The translations under genes and the position numbers were made by a program. Below, in pieces: positions 50,528 to 58,884 of a DNA stretch of 64,000 nucleotides. The notes beneath the pieces are model-generated. The model had not been told where the DNA came from, searched no databases, and saw nothing but the letters and a program-made list of their open reading frames with translations. Every line of letters begins with the position of its first letter. Positions within the stretch are counted from its first letter, which is position 1. The stretch is from Mesorhizobium sp. (GTDB lineage: Bacteria; Pseudomonadota; Alphaproteobacteria; Rhizobiales; Rhizobiaceae), in contig JAHBYX010000007.1 of NCBI GenBank assembly GCA_019635735.1, forward strand, positions 62,001-126,000, in the 5' to 3' direction.

Positions 50528-52042
50528 ATGACGGACATCCGGGAAGGGATCTTCGAGGGAAAGAGGGTGGAGCGCCACCATGGCTGGCCGCGCTTCGAGG
50601 TCGACCGCGACGGCTGGATTCGTGCGGCCGAAGCGCTCGCGCACGGACGGCTCGCCCTTGCCGGCCTGTGGGGCGAGAAGGCCGCCATCCACATGGCGGT
50701 GTTGGCGGAGGAGGGCGGCAGCGCGGCGGTGCTGACGCTCGCCTGTCCGGACCTGACCTTCCCGTCGGTCGGGCGCGTACATCCACCGGCGATCCGACTG
50801 GAGCGCGCCGCGCACGATCTGTTCGGCCTGGTGCCTGAAGACGCGCCCGACCTGCGGCCCTGGCTCGACCACGGGCGCTGGGGCGTGCGCTTTCCGCTCG
50901 GCGCCCGCGAGCCGGCTCCGGCCAGTGGCGTGCCCTACACGTTCCTTCCCGTCGAAGGCGAGAGCCTGCACCAGATTCCGGTGGGTCCGGTGCATGCCGG
51001 CATCATCGAACCCGGCCATTTCCGCTTCACCGCCAACGGCGAAACGGTGGTCCGGCTGGAGGCGCGGCTGGGATACGTCCACAAGGGGATCGAGGGGCTG
51101 ATGCAGGGCGCGACGCTTGCGCGCGCCGCGGAACTCGCCGGACGGGTGTCCGGCGACAGCACGGTGGCCTACGCCTTTGCCTTTGCACGGGCGGCGGAGG
51201 CAGCTCTCGGCATCGAGGCGCCGCCGCGCGCCGTTTTCCTTCGTGCCCTGATGGCGGAACTCGAACGCCTTGCCAACCATCTCGGCGACATCGGCGCGAT
51301 CTGCAACGACGCCGCCTTCGCGCTGATGCTCGCCCATTGCGCAGTCCTGCGCGAACAGGTGCTGCGGACGGCCGAGGCAAGCTTCGGCCACCGGATGATG
51401 CGTGACCGCATCGTTCCGGGAGGGGTCGCCTGCGACCTGGAACCGGCCGGTGCAGCGGCTGTCGCGTCGCTCGTCAAGGAGATCCGGGCGAGGCTGCCGG
51501 CGCTGATCGAGCTCTACGACAATACGGCTTCGCTGCAGGACCGGACGGTGGGCACCGGTATGCTGAAGCCCGAACTCGCCCGGGAATTCGGCGCGGGCGG
51601 CTATATCGGCCGGGCTTCGGGCCGATCCTTCGACGCACGGCGGGATCTGACCTATGCGCCCTACGACCGGCTGGCCTTCGAGGTGCCGGTCATGCAGGAA
51701 GGCGACGTCAACGCACGGGTCTGGGTGCGGATCAGGGAAGTCGAACAGAGCCTGTCGCTGATCGACCAAATCCTCGAACTGATGCCGCAGGGTCCGCTGC
51801 GGGTCCAGACCCGTACGCCTGGAACGCCTGTCGAGGCGGCGGCGATGGTCGAGGGCTTCCGTGGCGACGTGCTGGTGTGGCTGAGGATCGGGGCCGACGG
51901 GCTGGTGGAGCGCTGTCATCCACGCGACCCGTCCTGGTTCCAGTGGCCGCTGCTCGAGTCGGTGATCGAGGGCAACATCGTCGCCGACTTCCCGCTCTGC
52001 AACAAATCCTTCAACTGCTCCTATTCGGGCCACGATCTCTGA
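50528..52042 (+). CDS. hyfG: HyfG/HycE-like large subunit (NuoC-NuoD fusion) without NiFe ligands
   Basis: A 504-residue fusion; ATG 50528 follows CGGAGAG. Residues ~1-150 are NuoC-like (ERAAHDLFGLVPEDAP); ~150-504 are NuoD/hydrogenase-large-subunit-like (IPVGPVHAGIIEPGHFRF, GYVHKGIEGLM). The L1 motif, RVCGICG in HycE, reads RVSGDST (206-212), so both Cys are Ser (S208, S211). The L2 motif, DPCYSC, is replaced by the C-terminal FNCSYSGHDL, where S498 and G501 take the Cys places. No NiFe centre can form, so this is not a hydrogenase. Related proteins belong to Ehr complexes, of unknown substrate. The C-terminal tail is short, with no maturation peptide. Confidence 0.9.
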   Translation: MTDIREGIFEGKRVERHHGWPRFEVDRDGWIRAAEALAHGRLALAGLWGEKAAIHMAVLAEEGGSAAVLTLACPDLTFPSVGRVHPPAIRLERAAHDLFGLVPEDAPDLRPWLDHGRWGVRFPLGAREPAPASGVPYTFLPVEGESLHQIPVGPVHAGIIEPGHFRFTANGETVVRLEARLGYVHKGIEGLMQGATLARAAELAGRVSGDSTVAYAFAFARAAEAALGIEAPPRAVFLRALMAELERLANHLGDIGAICNDAAFALMLAHCAVLREQVLRTAEASFGHRMMRDRIVPGGVACDLEPAGAAAVASLVKEIRARLPALIELYDNTASLQDRTVGTGMLKPELAREFGAGGYIGRASGRSFDARRDLTYAPYDRLAFEVPVMQEGDVNARVWVRIREVEQSLSLIDQILELMPQGPLRVQTRTPGTPVEAAAMVEGFRGDVLVWLRIGADGLVERCHPRDPSWFQWPLLESVIEGNIVADFPLCNKSFNCSYSGHDL

Positions 52043-52563
52043 TGCGCAAGCTGCTCTTCGAAGCCCTGCTCAAGCCCATCCTGACCGAGACGCGGCCAAC
52101 CGCGGATGATGCCGCGGTTGCCCAGCTCGCCGACGCGGTCGCCCGCACGGCGCGAAAGCGGCTTGGCCGCAGCCTGTCGATCCGCGAGGTCGACGCCGGG
52201 TCGAGCAACGACAGCGAGCTGGAGATCCATGCGCTCAACAACGCCTTCTACGACGTCGAGCGCTTCGGCATACACTTCGTTGCCTCGCCCAGGCATGCGG
52301 ACGTGCTGCTGGTGACGGGTCCGGTCACGAAGAACATGCGCCAGGCGCTGGAGCGCACCTTCGCCGCGACACCCAGCCCGAAATGGGTCGTGGCGGTCGG
52401 TGACGAGGCTCTCGACGGCGGCTGCTTCGCCGGCAGTTATGCGGTCGCGGGCGGTGTCGCCGACGTGGTGCCGGTCGATCTCCGCATCCCTGGAAACCCG
52501 CCTTCTCCGACCGCGCTGCTCAAGGGACTGCTGGCACTGCTCGATCAGGCCGACGCCCGCTGA
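52042..52563 (+). CDS. hyfI: HyfI/HycG-like small subunit (NuoB family) lacking the [4Fe-4S] ligands
   Basis: A 173-residue NuoB/HycG homologue, ATG overlapping the large-subunit stop. The fold signature is clear (YDVERFGIHFVASPRHADVL, LLVTGPVTKNMRQAL, VVPVDLRIPGNPP). All four cluster ligands are changed: GGCNGCEIEI in HycG aligns with GSSNDSELEI (S55, S58), the next Cys aligns with E122 (VGDEALDGG) and IPGCPP is IPGNPP (N152). The N2-type cluster therefore cannot be bound in the normal way. Combined with the large subunit and absence of HyfH, the soluble arm has no recognised redox cofactor. Confidence 0.88.
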   Translation: MRKLLFEALLKPILTETRPTADDAAVAQLADAVARTARKRLGRSLSIREVDAGSSNDSELEIHALNNAFYDVERFGIHFVASPRHADVLLVTGPVTKNMRQALERTFAATPSPKWVVAVGDEALDGGCFAGSYAVAGGVADVVPVDLRIPGNPPSPTALLKGLLALLDQADAR

Positions 52564-52826
52564 AGCGGCGCGGCCGAGCGACGGGACGTCAGCCGTCGAT
52601 GACCCTGTAACCTGCTGCCGAGGTGAACGCGCGGGCATGCTTCTGCCGGACGCCGGCCATGCCATCGCACGGCGCTCACCGCGACGGAAGCGTTGCCGAA
52701 ACGGCAGCGGCCAAGCCGAATCATTCTTCTTTATTCGAACGATGGTTGGGATCATCCTATCACTCGGGCCTCGATAAAAGTGGACGCAGGGGAACGCGCC
52801 AAGGCCCGCCAACGGGAGACCCGGAC
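52564..52826. other. 263-bp intergenic region between the Ehr-type operon and the ABC transporter
   Basis: No gene is recognised. The second half (about 52715-52780) is AT-richer and likely holds the promoter of the transporter operon, but no confident -35/-10 pair or operator was found. No hairpin with a T-run follows the hyfI-like gene. Confidence 0.4.
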
Positions 52827-53861
52827 ATGCCTCATCCATTGCAAACGCGTCGTCAATTCCTCCAGGCAGCGGCAGCCATCGGCGGAGTCGCGGCCACCCA
52901 CAGCCTGATCAGCGTCACCCAGGCCGGCGCCCAGTCGCCCGCCAAGGTGGTGATGCAGCTCGGCTGGCTCGCCTCGAACGGCATCCTCGGTGAAGTGGTC
53001 GCCCAGAAGAAGGGCTTCTACGCGGAGGAAGGCGTCGAGCTCCAGATCACGCCCGGCGGCCCGAACGTCGATGGCGTCGGCGGCGTGGCGTCAGGCCAGT
53101 CGACGCTCGGCCAGACCTCGTCCAGCCCATCGGTCATGCTGGCCCGCTCGGCCGGCATTCCGATCAAGGCCTTCGCCGCCGGCTACCAGAAGCATCCTTT
53201 CACCTATTTCTCGCTGAAGAGCGCGGCGATCCGCGAGCCGAAGGACATGATCGGCAAGACGATCGCGACGCAGCCGACGGCATACATCCTGGCGCGCGCG
53301 CTCCTCGCCAAGAATGGTATCGCCGAGGACCAGGTGACGCTGGTCAACATGGGTTCGGACATGAACCAGCTGATCACCGGCCAGGCACAGGCCGTCACCG
53401 GCTGGCTGACCAACACCAACGCGTTGAAGGTGCTCGGCGACGACCGCGTCGACATGATGCTTTGGGACACCGGCATCCAGCTCTATGCGAACGTCTATTT
53501 CGCCACCGACAAGACGATCAACGAGACGCCGAAAGTGCTGGAAAGCTTCGTGCGCGGCACGGCCCGCGGCTGGGGCTATGCCAAGGAGCATCCGGAGGAA
53601 GCCGTTGCCATGCTGGTCGAGGCCTATCCGAACCTCGACAAGGCAAGCGAACTCGAGGCCGTCAAGCCGGTGCTGGAGTTCAGCTTCGGCGAGACCACGA
53701 AGGAACACGGCTGGGGCGCGATGAATCGAGACAATTGGACGGCCCAGGTGGAAACTTATGCCTCGCTCGGCCAGTTCAAAGAAACCGTGCCGACCGTCGA
53801 CGACGTCATGACGCTGGCGATCCTCGACGCGACCGCCGACATCCGCAAGAAGGTCGGCTGA
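52827..53861 (+). CDS. NitT/TauT-type ABC transporter substrate-binding protein
   Basis: A 344-residue receptor of the SsuA/THI5-like family. ATG 52827 has CGGGAG upstream; the frame is open earlier but reads as non-coding. The signal peptide carries a twin-arginine motif (LQTRRQFLQAAAAIGG) with a cleavage region near AGAQ. VVMQLGWLASNGILGEVVAQ, then KKGFYAEEGVELQITPGGP, is typical. It precedes its ATPase by 4 bp. Members carry sulfonates, nitrate, pyrimidine/thiamine precursors or aromatic acids; the linked CoA-transferase and crotonase point to a carboxylic acid. Confidence 0.9.
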   Translation: MPHPLQTRRQFLQAAAAIGGVAATHSLISVTQAGAQSPAKVVMQLGWLASNGILGEVVAQKKGFYAEEGVELQITPGGPNVDGVGGVASGQSTLGQTSSSPSVMLARSAGIPIKAFAAGYQKHPFTYFSLKSAAIREPKDMIGKTIATQPTAYILARALLAKNGIAEDQVTLVNMGSDMNQLITGQAQAVTGWLTNTNALKVLGDDRVDMMLWDTGIQLYANVYFATDKTINETPKVLESFVRGTARGWGYAKEHPEEAVAMLVEAYPNLDKASELEAVKPVLEFSFGETTKEHGWGAMNRDNWTAQVETYASLGQFKETVPTVDDVMTLAILDATADIRKKVG

Positions 53862-53865
53862 GGCG

Positions 53866-54681
53866 ATGGCCGCGACCGCTTTGGCCAAGGCGCCCGCCTC
53901 GCCGGCGGCCGCCGGCGCCCCGGCAGGCAACGCCCTGTCGGTGAGGAATCTCGACGTCGTCTTCGGCAAGGGCGACGGCGCGATCACCGCGCTCTCGAAT
54001 GTTTCGGTCGACATTCCCGCCGGCTCGCTGGTGACGATGCTCGGTCCATCCGGCTGCGGCAAGTCCACGCTGCTGCGGGCAGTCGCCGACCTGGTCCCGG
54101 CGAGCGCGGGCTCGATCACCGTTCTCGGCCGGACGCCCGAACAGGCGCGGCGGGAGCGCAACTTTTCCTTCGTGTTCCAGGACGCGACGCTGCTGCCCTG
54201 GCGCAGCGCCATCGACAACGTGCGCCTGCCGCTGGAAGTGGGAGGAGGGAGCGGGACGCACGACGATCCGATGGATCTGCTCGACCTCGTCGGGCTGAAG
54301 GGGCGCGAGAAGGCGCTGCCGTCCGAACTTTCGGGCGGCATGCGGCAGCGGGTGGCGATCGCCCGCGCGCTGGTGACGCGGCCGAAGATCCTCCTGATGG
54401 ACGAGCCGTTCGGCGCGCTCGACGAGATCACGCGCGACAAGCTCAACGAGGAACTGCTGCGCATCTGGCAGGAAACCGGGACGACGATCATGTTCGTCAC
54501 CCACTCGATTCCGGAGGCGGCCTTCCTCGGGCAGCATGTGCTGGTTCTCGCGGCCCATCCCGGCCGCGTGAAGGAGTTCGTGACCGTCGATCTTCCCTTC
54601 CCGCGGCGATTGCCGGTTCGCGACACCATGGAATTCATTCAGATCACGGCGCGGTTGCGCAAGCTGCTGGAGGAATGCTGA
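53866..54681 (+). CDS. NitT/TauT-type ABC transporter ATPase
   Basis: A 271-residue ATPase with an Ala/Pro-rich N-terminal extension of ~20 residues. Walker A GPSGCGKST, Q-loop VFQDATLLPWRS, signature ELSGGMRQRVAIARA, Walker B ILLMDEPFGALDE, and the His switch FVTHSIPEA. The FQDATLLPWR segment is characteristic of the SsuB/TauB branch. Confidence 0.94.
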   Translation: MAATALAKAPASPAAAGAPAGNALSVRNLDVVFGKGDGAITALSNVSVDIPAGSLVTMLGPSGCGKSTLLRAVADLVPASAGSITVLGRTPEQARRERNFSFVFQDATLLPWRSAIDNVRLPLEVGGGSGTHDDPMDLLDLVGLKGREKALPSELSGGMRQRVAIARALVTRPKILLMDEPFGALDEITRDKLNEELLRIWQETGTTIMFVTHSIPEAAFLGQHVLVLAAHPGRVKEFVTVDLPFPRRLPVRDTMEFIQITARLRKLLEEC

Positions 54682-55496
54682 TGGCCGACATCGCTCACCG
54701 CAGTCTTCCCGCCCCACGGGAGGGGATGCTTCACTATGCCGATCGCCTCGGTGAGAAATGGCCTGCCATCGCAGCGGTCGTCGGCCTCGTGGCGCTCTGG
54801 CAGTTCGTCGTCTGGGCGCTGTCGGTGCCGACCTACATGGTGCCTAGTCCAGGCGCCGTCCTGAACGCCTTCCGGCAGGAAGGGTGGCTGCTCCTGACCA
54901 ACTTCTGGCCGACGCTCGGCGAAGCGCTGCTCGGCTTCTTCTTCGGCAATCTCAGCGCCATTCTCCTGGCGGTCTGGTTCGTGCACAATCGCACGGCCGA
55001 GCGCGCCTTCTACCCGATCGCCGTGTTCATGCACACGATTCCGATCATCGCGGTGGCGCCGATTCTGGTGCTGATCTTCGGCAACGGGCTCGCCCCCAAG
55101 ATCATAATCGCGGCGCTGATCTGCTTCTTCCCGACGCTGGTCAACATGGTGCGGGGTCTGAAAGCCGTGACACCGGCGACGCTCGACCTGATGCGCGTGC
55201 TGTCGGCTTCGAAATCGGAGATCTTCTGGAAGGTCCGCATCCAGAGTTCGCTGCCTTTCCTGTTCGCCGCGCTCAAGATCGCCAGCACGACCTGCGTCAT
55301 CGGCGCCATCGTCGCGGAATGGATCGGCTCGAATTTCGGACTCGGCGCCCTGATCATCGAGGCGACGTTCAATTTCCGCGCGCCGCTTCTCTACGCCACG
55401 GTGTTCGTCGCGGCCATGCTCGCAGTGGCGCTGTTTTCCATCGTCTCGGTCGCCGAGGCGCGTCTGATCAAATGGAAGGCGTCGGACGTCCACTGA
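54681..55496 (+). CDS. NitT/TauT-type ABC transporter permease
   Basis: A 271-residue permease. ATG 54681 (TGATG overlap with the ATPase stop, GGAGGAA upstream) is preferred to ATG 54675, which lies too close to the ribosome-binding site. Six helices; the EAA-type coupling loop reads LDLMRVLSASKSEIFWKVRI, then SSLPFLFAALKIA. Completes a three-gene importer. Confidence 0.93.
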   Translation: MADIAHRSLPAPREGMLHYADRLGEKWPAIAAVVGLVALWQFVVWALSVPTYMVPSPGAVLNAFRQEGWLLLTNFWPTLGEALLGFFFGNLSAILLAVWFVHNRTAERAFYPIAVFMHTIPIIAVAPILVLIFGNGLAPKIIIAALICFFPTLVNMVRGLKAVTPATLDLMRVLSASKSEIFWKVRIQSSLPFLFAALKIASTTCVIGAIVAEWIGSNFGLGALIIEATFNFRAPLLYATVFVAAMLAVALFSIVSVAEARLIKWKASDVH

Positions 55497-55531
55497 CGGC
55501 GACGAAGTCCACACTGTTCCGGAGGGAGATC

Positions 55532-56893
55532 ATGGTTACCCAGACCATCAGAGAAGCCGCGCGTTCAGCGCAGGTGGCAGACAGGTCGGACGTCGTCGTC
55601 GTCGGCGGAGGACCGGCGGGCATCTCGGCGGCGGTGTCGGCGGCGCGCAACGGCGCGAGCGTCACGCTGCTCGAGCGCTATCCCTATCTCGGCGGACTCG
55701 CCTCGGGCGGCATGGTGCTGGTGCTCGACGACATGCACAACGGATCGGAGATCACCGTGCAGGGCATCTGCATGGAGATGATCGAGCGCATGAGCGCGTG
55801 GGGCCTTTGTGTCACCCCGCCTGACGCCGACCGCGCGCCCGGCGTGCGGGAGACGGATGCGATGTGGCGCAAATGGGCGCGGTGGGGGCTGTTCGACTTC
55901 CACACCCATTCGATGCCGCACCCGATCTGCTTTTCCGCCGCCTTCGACCCCGACGCCTTCAAGCGCGCCTCTTACGCGGTGATCGGCGATGCAGGCGTCA
56001 AGCTCAGGCTGCATAGCTGGTTCTCGTCGGCGATCGTCGAGGACGGAGCCATAAAGGGCGTCGTCTGCGAGACCAAGGAGGGGCGCCAGGCGATCCTCGG
56101 CGACGTGGTGATCGACGCCACGGGCGACCTCGACGTCGCGGCGAGCGCCGGGGCGAAGTCGCAGGAAAGCTCCTTCATCCTGACGACCGTGTCGCGCTGG
56201 GGCGGCGTCGACACGGATCGCGCCGAGCAGTTCCAGTTCGAGAAGCCGGAGGAGTTCGCCAAGCTCGACCATGAGGCCAAGCGCATCATCGGCGGCTGCT
56301 GGAATTTCTGGTGGCTGAAGACGCCGCTGCCCGGCGTGGTCTGGCTCAACTGCCCGCACGTGCCCAAGCTGCATGGCCTCAAGGTCGCCGACCTGACGGC
56401 GGTGGAGATCGAGGGCAGGGCGCGCATGGAGCGGCTGCTGACGTTTGCCCACGAGAACTTCCCCGGCTTCGAGAAAGCCTATGTCGTCGATTTCGCGCCG
56501 CAGACCGGCGTGCGCCAGACGCGGATGCTCGAAGGCGAATACGTCGTGACCAAGGAAGACGTCATGTCGCGCCGGCATTTCCACGACACGGTGTGCCGCG
56601 GCCGCGATTATTATACCCCCTACCGCGCCATGCTGCCGCGCGAGGTCGACCAGCTGATCGTTGCCGGACGGCACTATTCGGCGACCCCGCAGGCGCAGAA
56701 GTCGAGCCGCGAGATCCCGCCCTGCATGGCGATGGGCGAGGCGGCGGGCGTCGCCGCTGCGGTCGCACTCAACGCCGGCGTCAAGGTGCGCCACGCGGAC
56801 GTCGCGGCGATCCAGAAACAGATGCGCGCGCAGGGCGCCGATCCGGGCGACGTGCCGTCCGAAAACGCCACGCTGCTGGAGGCCGCGGAATGA
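55532..56893 (+). CDS. FAD-dependent oxidoreductase (FAD_oxidored family)
   Basis: A 453-residue flavoprotein; ATG 55532 after CGGAGGGAG. N-terminal FAD Rossmann motif VVVVGGGPAGISAAVSAARNG (broken: residues ~22-42), followed by LLERYPYLGGLASGGMV, typical of the PF12831-type reductases, and a C-terminal FAD segment LIVAGRHYSA...AMGEAAGVAAAVA. No Fe-S cysteines seen. It lies between the transporter and CoA-transferase genes (4-bp overlap with the latter) and would oxidise or reduce the imported substrate or its CoA ester. Exact reaction unknown. Confidence 0.85.
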   Translation: MVTQTIREAARSAQVADRSDVVVVGGGPAGISAAVSAARNGASVTLLERYPYLGGLASGGMVLVLDDMHNGSEITVQGICMEMIERMSAWGLCVTPPDADRAPGVRETDAMWRKWARWGLFDFHTHSMPHPICFSAAFDPDAFKRASYAVIGDAGVKLRLHSWFSSAIVEDGAIKGVVCETKEGRQAILGDVVIDATGDLDVAASAGAKSQESSFILTTVSRWGGVDTDRAEQFQFEKPEEFAKLDHEAKRIIGGCWNFWWLKTPLPGVVWLNCPHVPKLHGLKVADLTAVEIEGRARMERLLTFAHENFPGFEKAYVVDFAPQTGVRQTRMLEGEYVVTKEDVMSRRHFHDTVCRGRDYYTPYRAMLPREVDQLIVAGRHYSATPQAQKSSREIPPCMAMGEAAGVAAAVALNAGVKVRHADVAAIQKQMRAQGADPGDVPSENATLLEAAE

Positions 56894-58050
56894 CCATTCT
56901 TCCCCTGGACGGCGTGCGGGTGATCGACTTCACGCAGGTCATGCTCGGCCCGTGCTGCACGCAGGTGCTGGCCGACTACGGCGCCGAGGTGATCAAGATC
57001 GAGAAGGAGAAAATCGGCGACCTTTCGCGCTGGTCGCTGGGTTCCGATCCGGACGGCCTCAACAATCCGGTCTTCTGCTCGCTCAACCGCAACAAGAAGA
57101 GCGTCGCGCTCGACCTCAAGTCCGACGAGGCGCGGGCGCAGGTGCTCGAGCTGATCGACGGTGCGGACGTGGTGGTCAGCAATTTCCGTCCCGGCGTGAT
57201 GGAGCGCATGGGCTTCGGCTACGAGGACCTGAAGAAGCGGAACCCCGGCATCATCTTCGCGCTCGGCACGGGTTTCGGACTGGAGGGTCCCAACCGCCAC
57301 AAGGGCGGACAGGACATCCTGGCGCAGGCGCTGACGGGCCTGATGATGCGCAAGCCAGATCCGGCGCTGCCGACGTCGATCTACTCGACGCCGCTGTGCG
57401 ACTATTCCGCCGGCATGCACCTCGTGCAGGGCATCCTGCTCGCGCTGCTGCAGCGGCAGAAGACGGGCGAGGGGCAAGTGGTGGCGGTGAGCCTCTACAA
57501 TTCCATGCTCGCACTGCAGATGCAGGAAGGCGCGGCGTACATGATGCGCGGTAAGGATCTCAACTGGGGCGCCTTCGCGCTGACGGGCGTGTTCGACACG
57601 ACCGACCGGCCTATCGTCATGGTCGGGGCCTTCAAGCAGAACCCGCTGCGCGACATCTGCCAGGCGCTGGAGATCGAGGACCTGTCGAAGCAGGACCGCT
57701 TTGCCGATTTCGACCGGCAGATGGAGAACCGGCCCGAACTCCAGGCGATCTTCCGTGCGCGGTTCGCCGAGAACTCGTCGGCGCACTGGCTGAAGCGGCT
57801 GGAGGATGTGGACATCCTCTGCGCGCCGGTGCGCACGCTCGCGGAGGCGCTGGAGGACGAGCAGACGCTGGTCAACCGCATGATCGTCGAGGCGGGGAGA
57901 ACGGCGGCAGGCCCGGTCAAGCTGATCGGCAGCCCGATCGACATGTCCGCCGCTCCGCTGACGGTCCGGCAGGCGCCGCCACGGCTCGGCGAGCACAATG
58001 ACGAGATCCTCGGATCCGTGGGCGAGCTTCGCAGGGCAGGTGCGGCGTGA
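56890..58050 (+). CDS. CaiB/BaiF-family (class III) CoA-transferase
   Basis: A 386-residue CoA-transferase. N-terminal GVRVIDFTQVMLGPCCTQVL and LADYGAEVIKIEK (residues ~8-40), then SLNRNKKSVALDLK; the catalytic Asp is in PLCDYSAGMHL (about residue 172). Class III enzymes move CoA between carboxylates via an Asp anhydride. Start overlaps the flavoprotein, end overlaps the crotonase, so the three are translationally coupled and likely form an activation plus dehydration route as in carnitine metabolism. Confidence 0.93.
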   Translation: MTILPLDGVRVIDFTQVMLGPCCTQVLADYGAEVIKIEKEKIGDLSRWSLGSDPDGLNNPVFCSLNRNKKSVALDLKSDEARAQVLELIDGADVVVSNFRPGVMERMGFGYEDLKKRNPGIIFALGTGFGLEGPNRHKGGQDILAQALTGLMMRKPDPALPTSIYSTPLCDYSAGMHLVQGILLALLQRQKTGEGQVVAVSLYNSMLALQMQEGAAYMMRGKDLNWGAFALTGVFDTTDRPIVMVGAFKQNPLRDICQALEIEDLSKQDRFADFDRQMENRPELQAIFRARFAENSSAHWLKRLEDVDILCAPVRTLAEALEDEQTLVNRMIVEAGRTAAGPVKLIGSPIDMSAAPLTVRQAPPRLGEHNDEILGSVGELRRAGAA

Positions 58051-58820
58051 GCGTCAGACTCGACATCGCCGACAGGGTGGCGCGCATCGTCATCGACCGG
58101 CCGGATCGGCTCAACGCGATCGACGCCGCGGCCGAAGCCGAGCTCGAGGCGATCTGGCAGGAACTGGAGCGGCGCACGGACGTCAGTTGCGCGGTCCTGA
58201 CCGGCGCCGGCGAGAAGGCGTTCTGCGCCGGCGCCGACATGAAGGGGGACGGCGCGTCCGGCCTCGACTATTGGGCGCAGGCACGACCGAACGGGTTCGG
58301 CGGCATCGCGTTCAGGCGAACGCTCGACATCCCGCTGATCGCCCGCGTCAACGGCTATGCGCTCGGCGGCGGCTTCGAGATGGTGCTGGGCTGCGATATC
58401 GTCGTCGCGTCGGACAAGGCGCAGTTCGGGCTGCCCGAGGGCCGGGTCGGACGCATGCCGCTCGACGGCGGCATGGTGCTCCTGCAGCGCAAGATCCCGC
58501 ACAATCTGGCGATGGGCGTGATGCTGTCGGGCCGGCGCTTTTCGGCTGCCGAGATGGCGGCCTATGGCATCGTCAACGAGGTCGCCGCGCCCGACCAGCT
58601 GGATGCGGCGGTGGAACGCTGGGTGCGCGACATCGTCGCCTGCGCGCCGCTGTCGCTGCGGGCAATCAAGCAGACGGTCAACCGGACCGGACACCTTGCC
58701 CCGGCCGAAGCGCAGGCGCTGCGCACGCCGGCTCTCGTCGCCGCCCTGCAGAGCGAGGATGCAAAGGAAGGCGTGCTCGCCTTCAACGAAAAGCGTGCGC
58801 CGGTCTGGAAGGGCAGGTAG
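58047..58820 (+). CDS. CaiD-like crotonase family protein
   Basis: A 257-residue crotonase, GTG 58047 overlapping the CoA-transferase stop. RPDRLNAIDAAAEAELEAIW, the oxyanion segment GYALGGGFEMVLGCD, and FGLPEGRVGRMPLDGGMVLL resemble carnitinyl-CoA dehydratase CaiD. The first catalytic Glu is present (LPEG); the position of the second Glu of hydratases (AMEMVLTG in the mitochondrial enzyme) is Gly (AMGVMLSG). With CaiB-like and FAD enzymes it may act on a 3- or 4-hydroxyacyl-CoA. Substrate unknown. Confidence 0.9.
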   Translation: MSVRLDIADRVARIVIDRPDRLNAIDAAAEAELEAIWQELERRTDVSCAVLTGAGEKAFCAGADMKGDGASGLDYWAQARPNGFGGIAFRRTLDIPLIARVNGYALGGGFEMVLGCDIVVASDKAQFGLPEGRVGRMPLDGGMVLLQRKIPHNLAMGVMLSGRRFSAAEMAAYGIVNEVAAPDQLDAAVERWVRDIVACAPLSLRAIKQTVNRTGHLAPAEAQALRTPALVAALQSEDAKEGVLAFNEKRAPVWKGR

Positions 58821-58884
58821 GATTGCCCGGACGGGAGGTCTGCGCCGGCCAATGACGCGCGGCGCCAGGGGGCAGGGGGTCTGA

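Noticed and set aside
45444..52563. Functional group 4 NiFe hydrogenase or formate hydrogenlyase
   Set aside because: All four NiFe cysteine ligands and all four small-subunit cluster ligands are replaced, and no maturation genes, formate dehydrogenase or HyfH are nearby.
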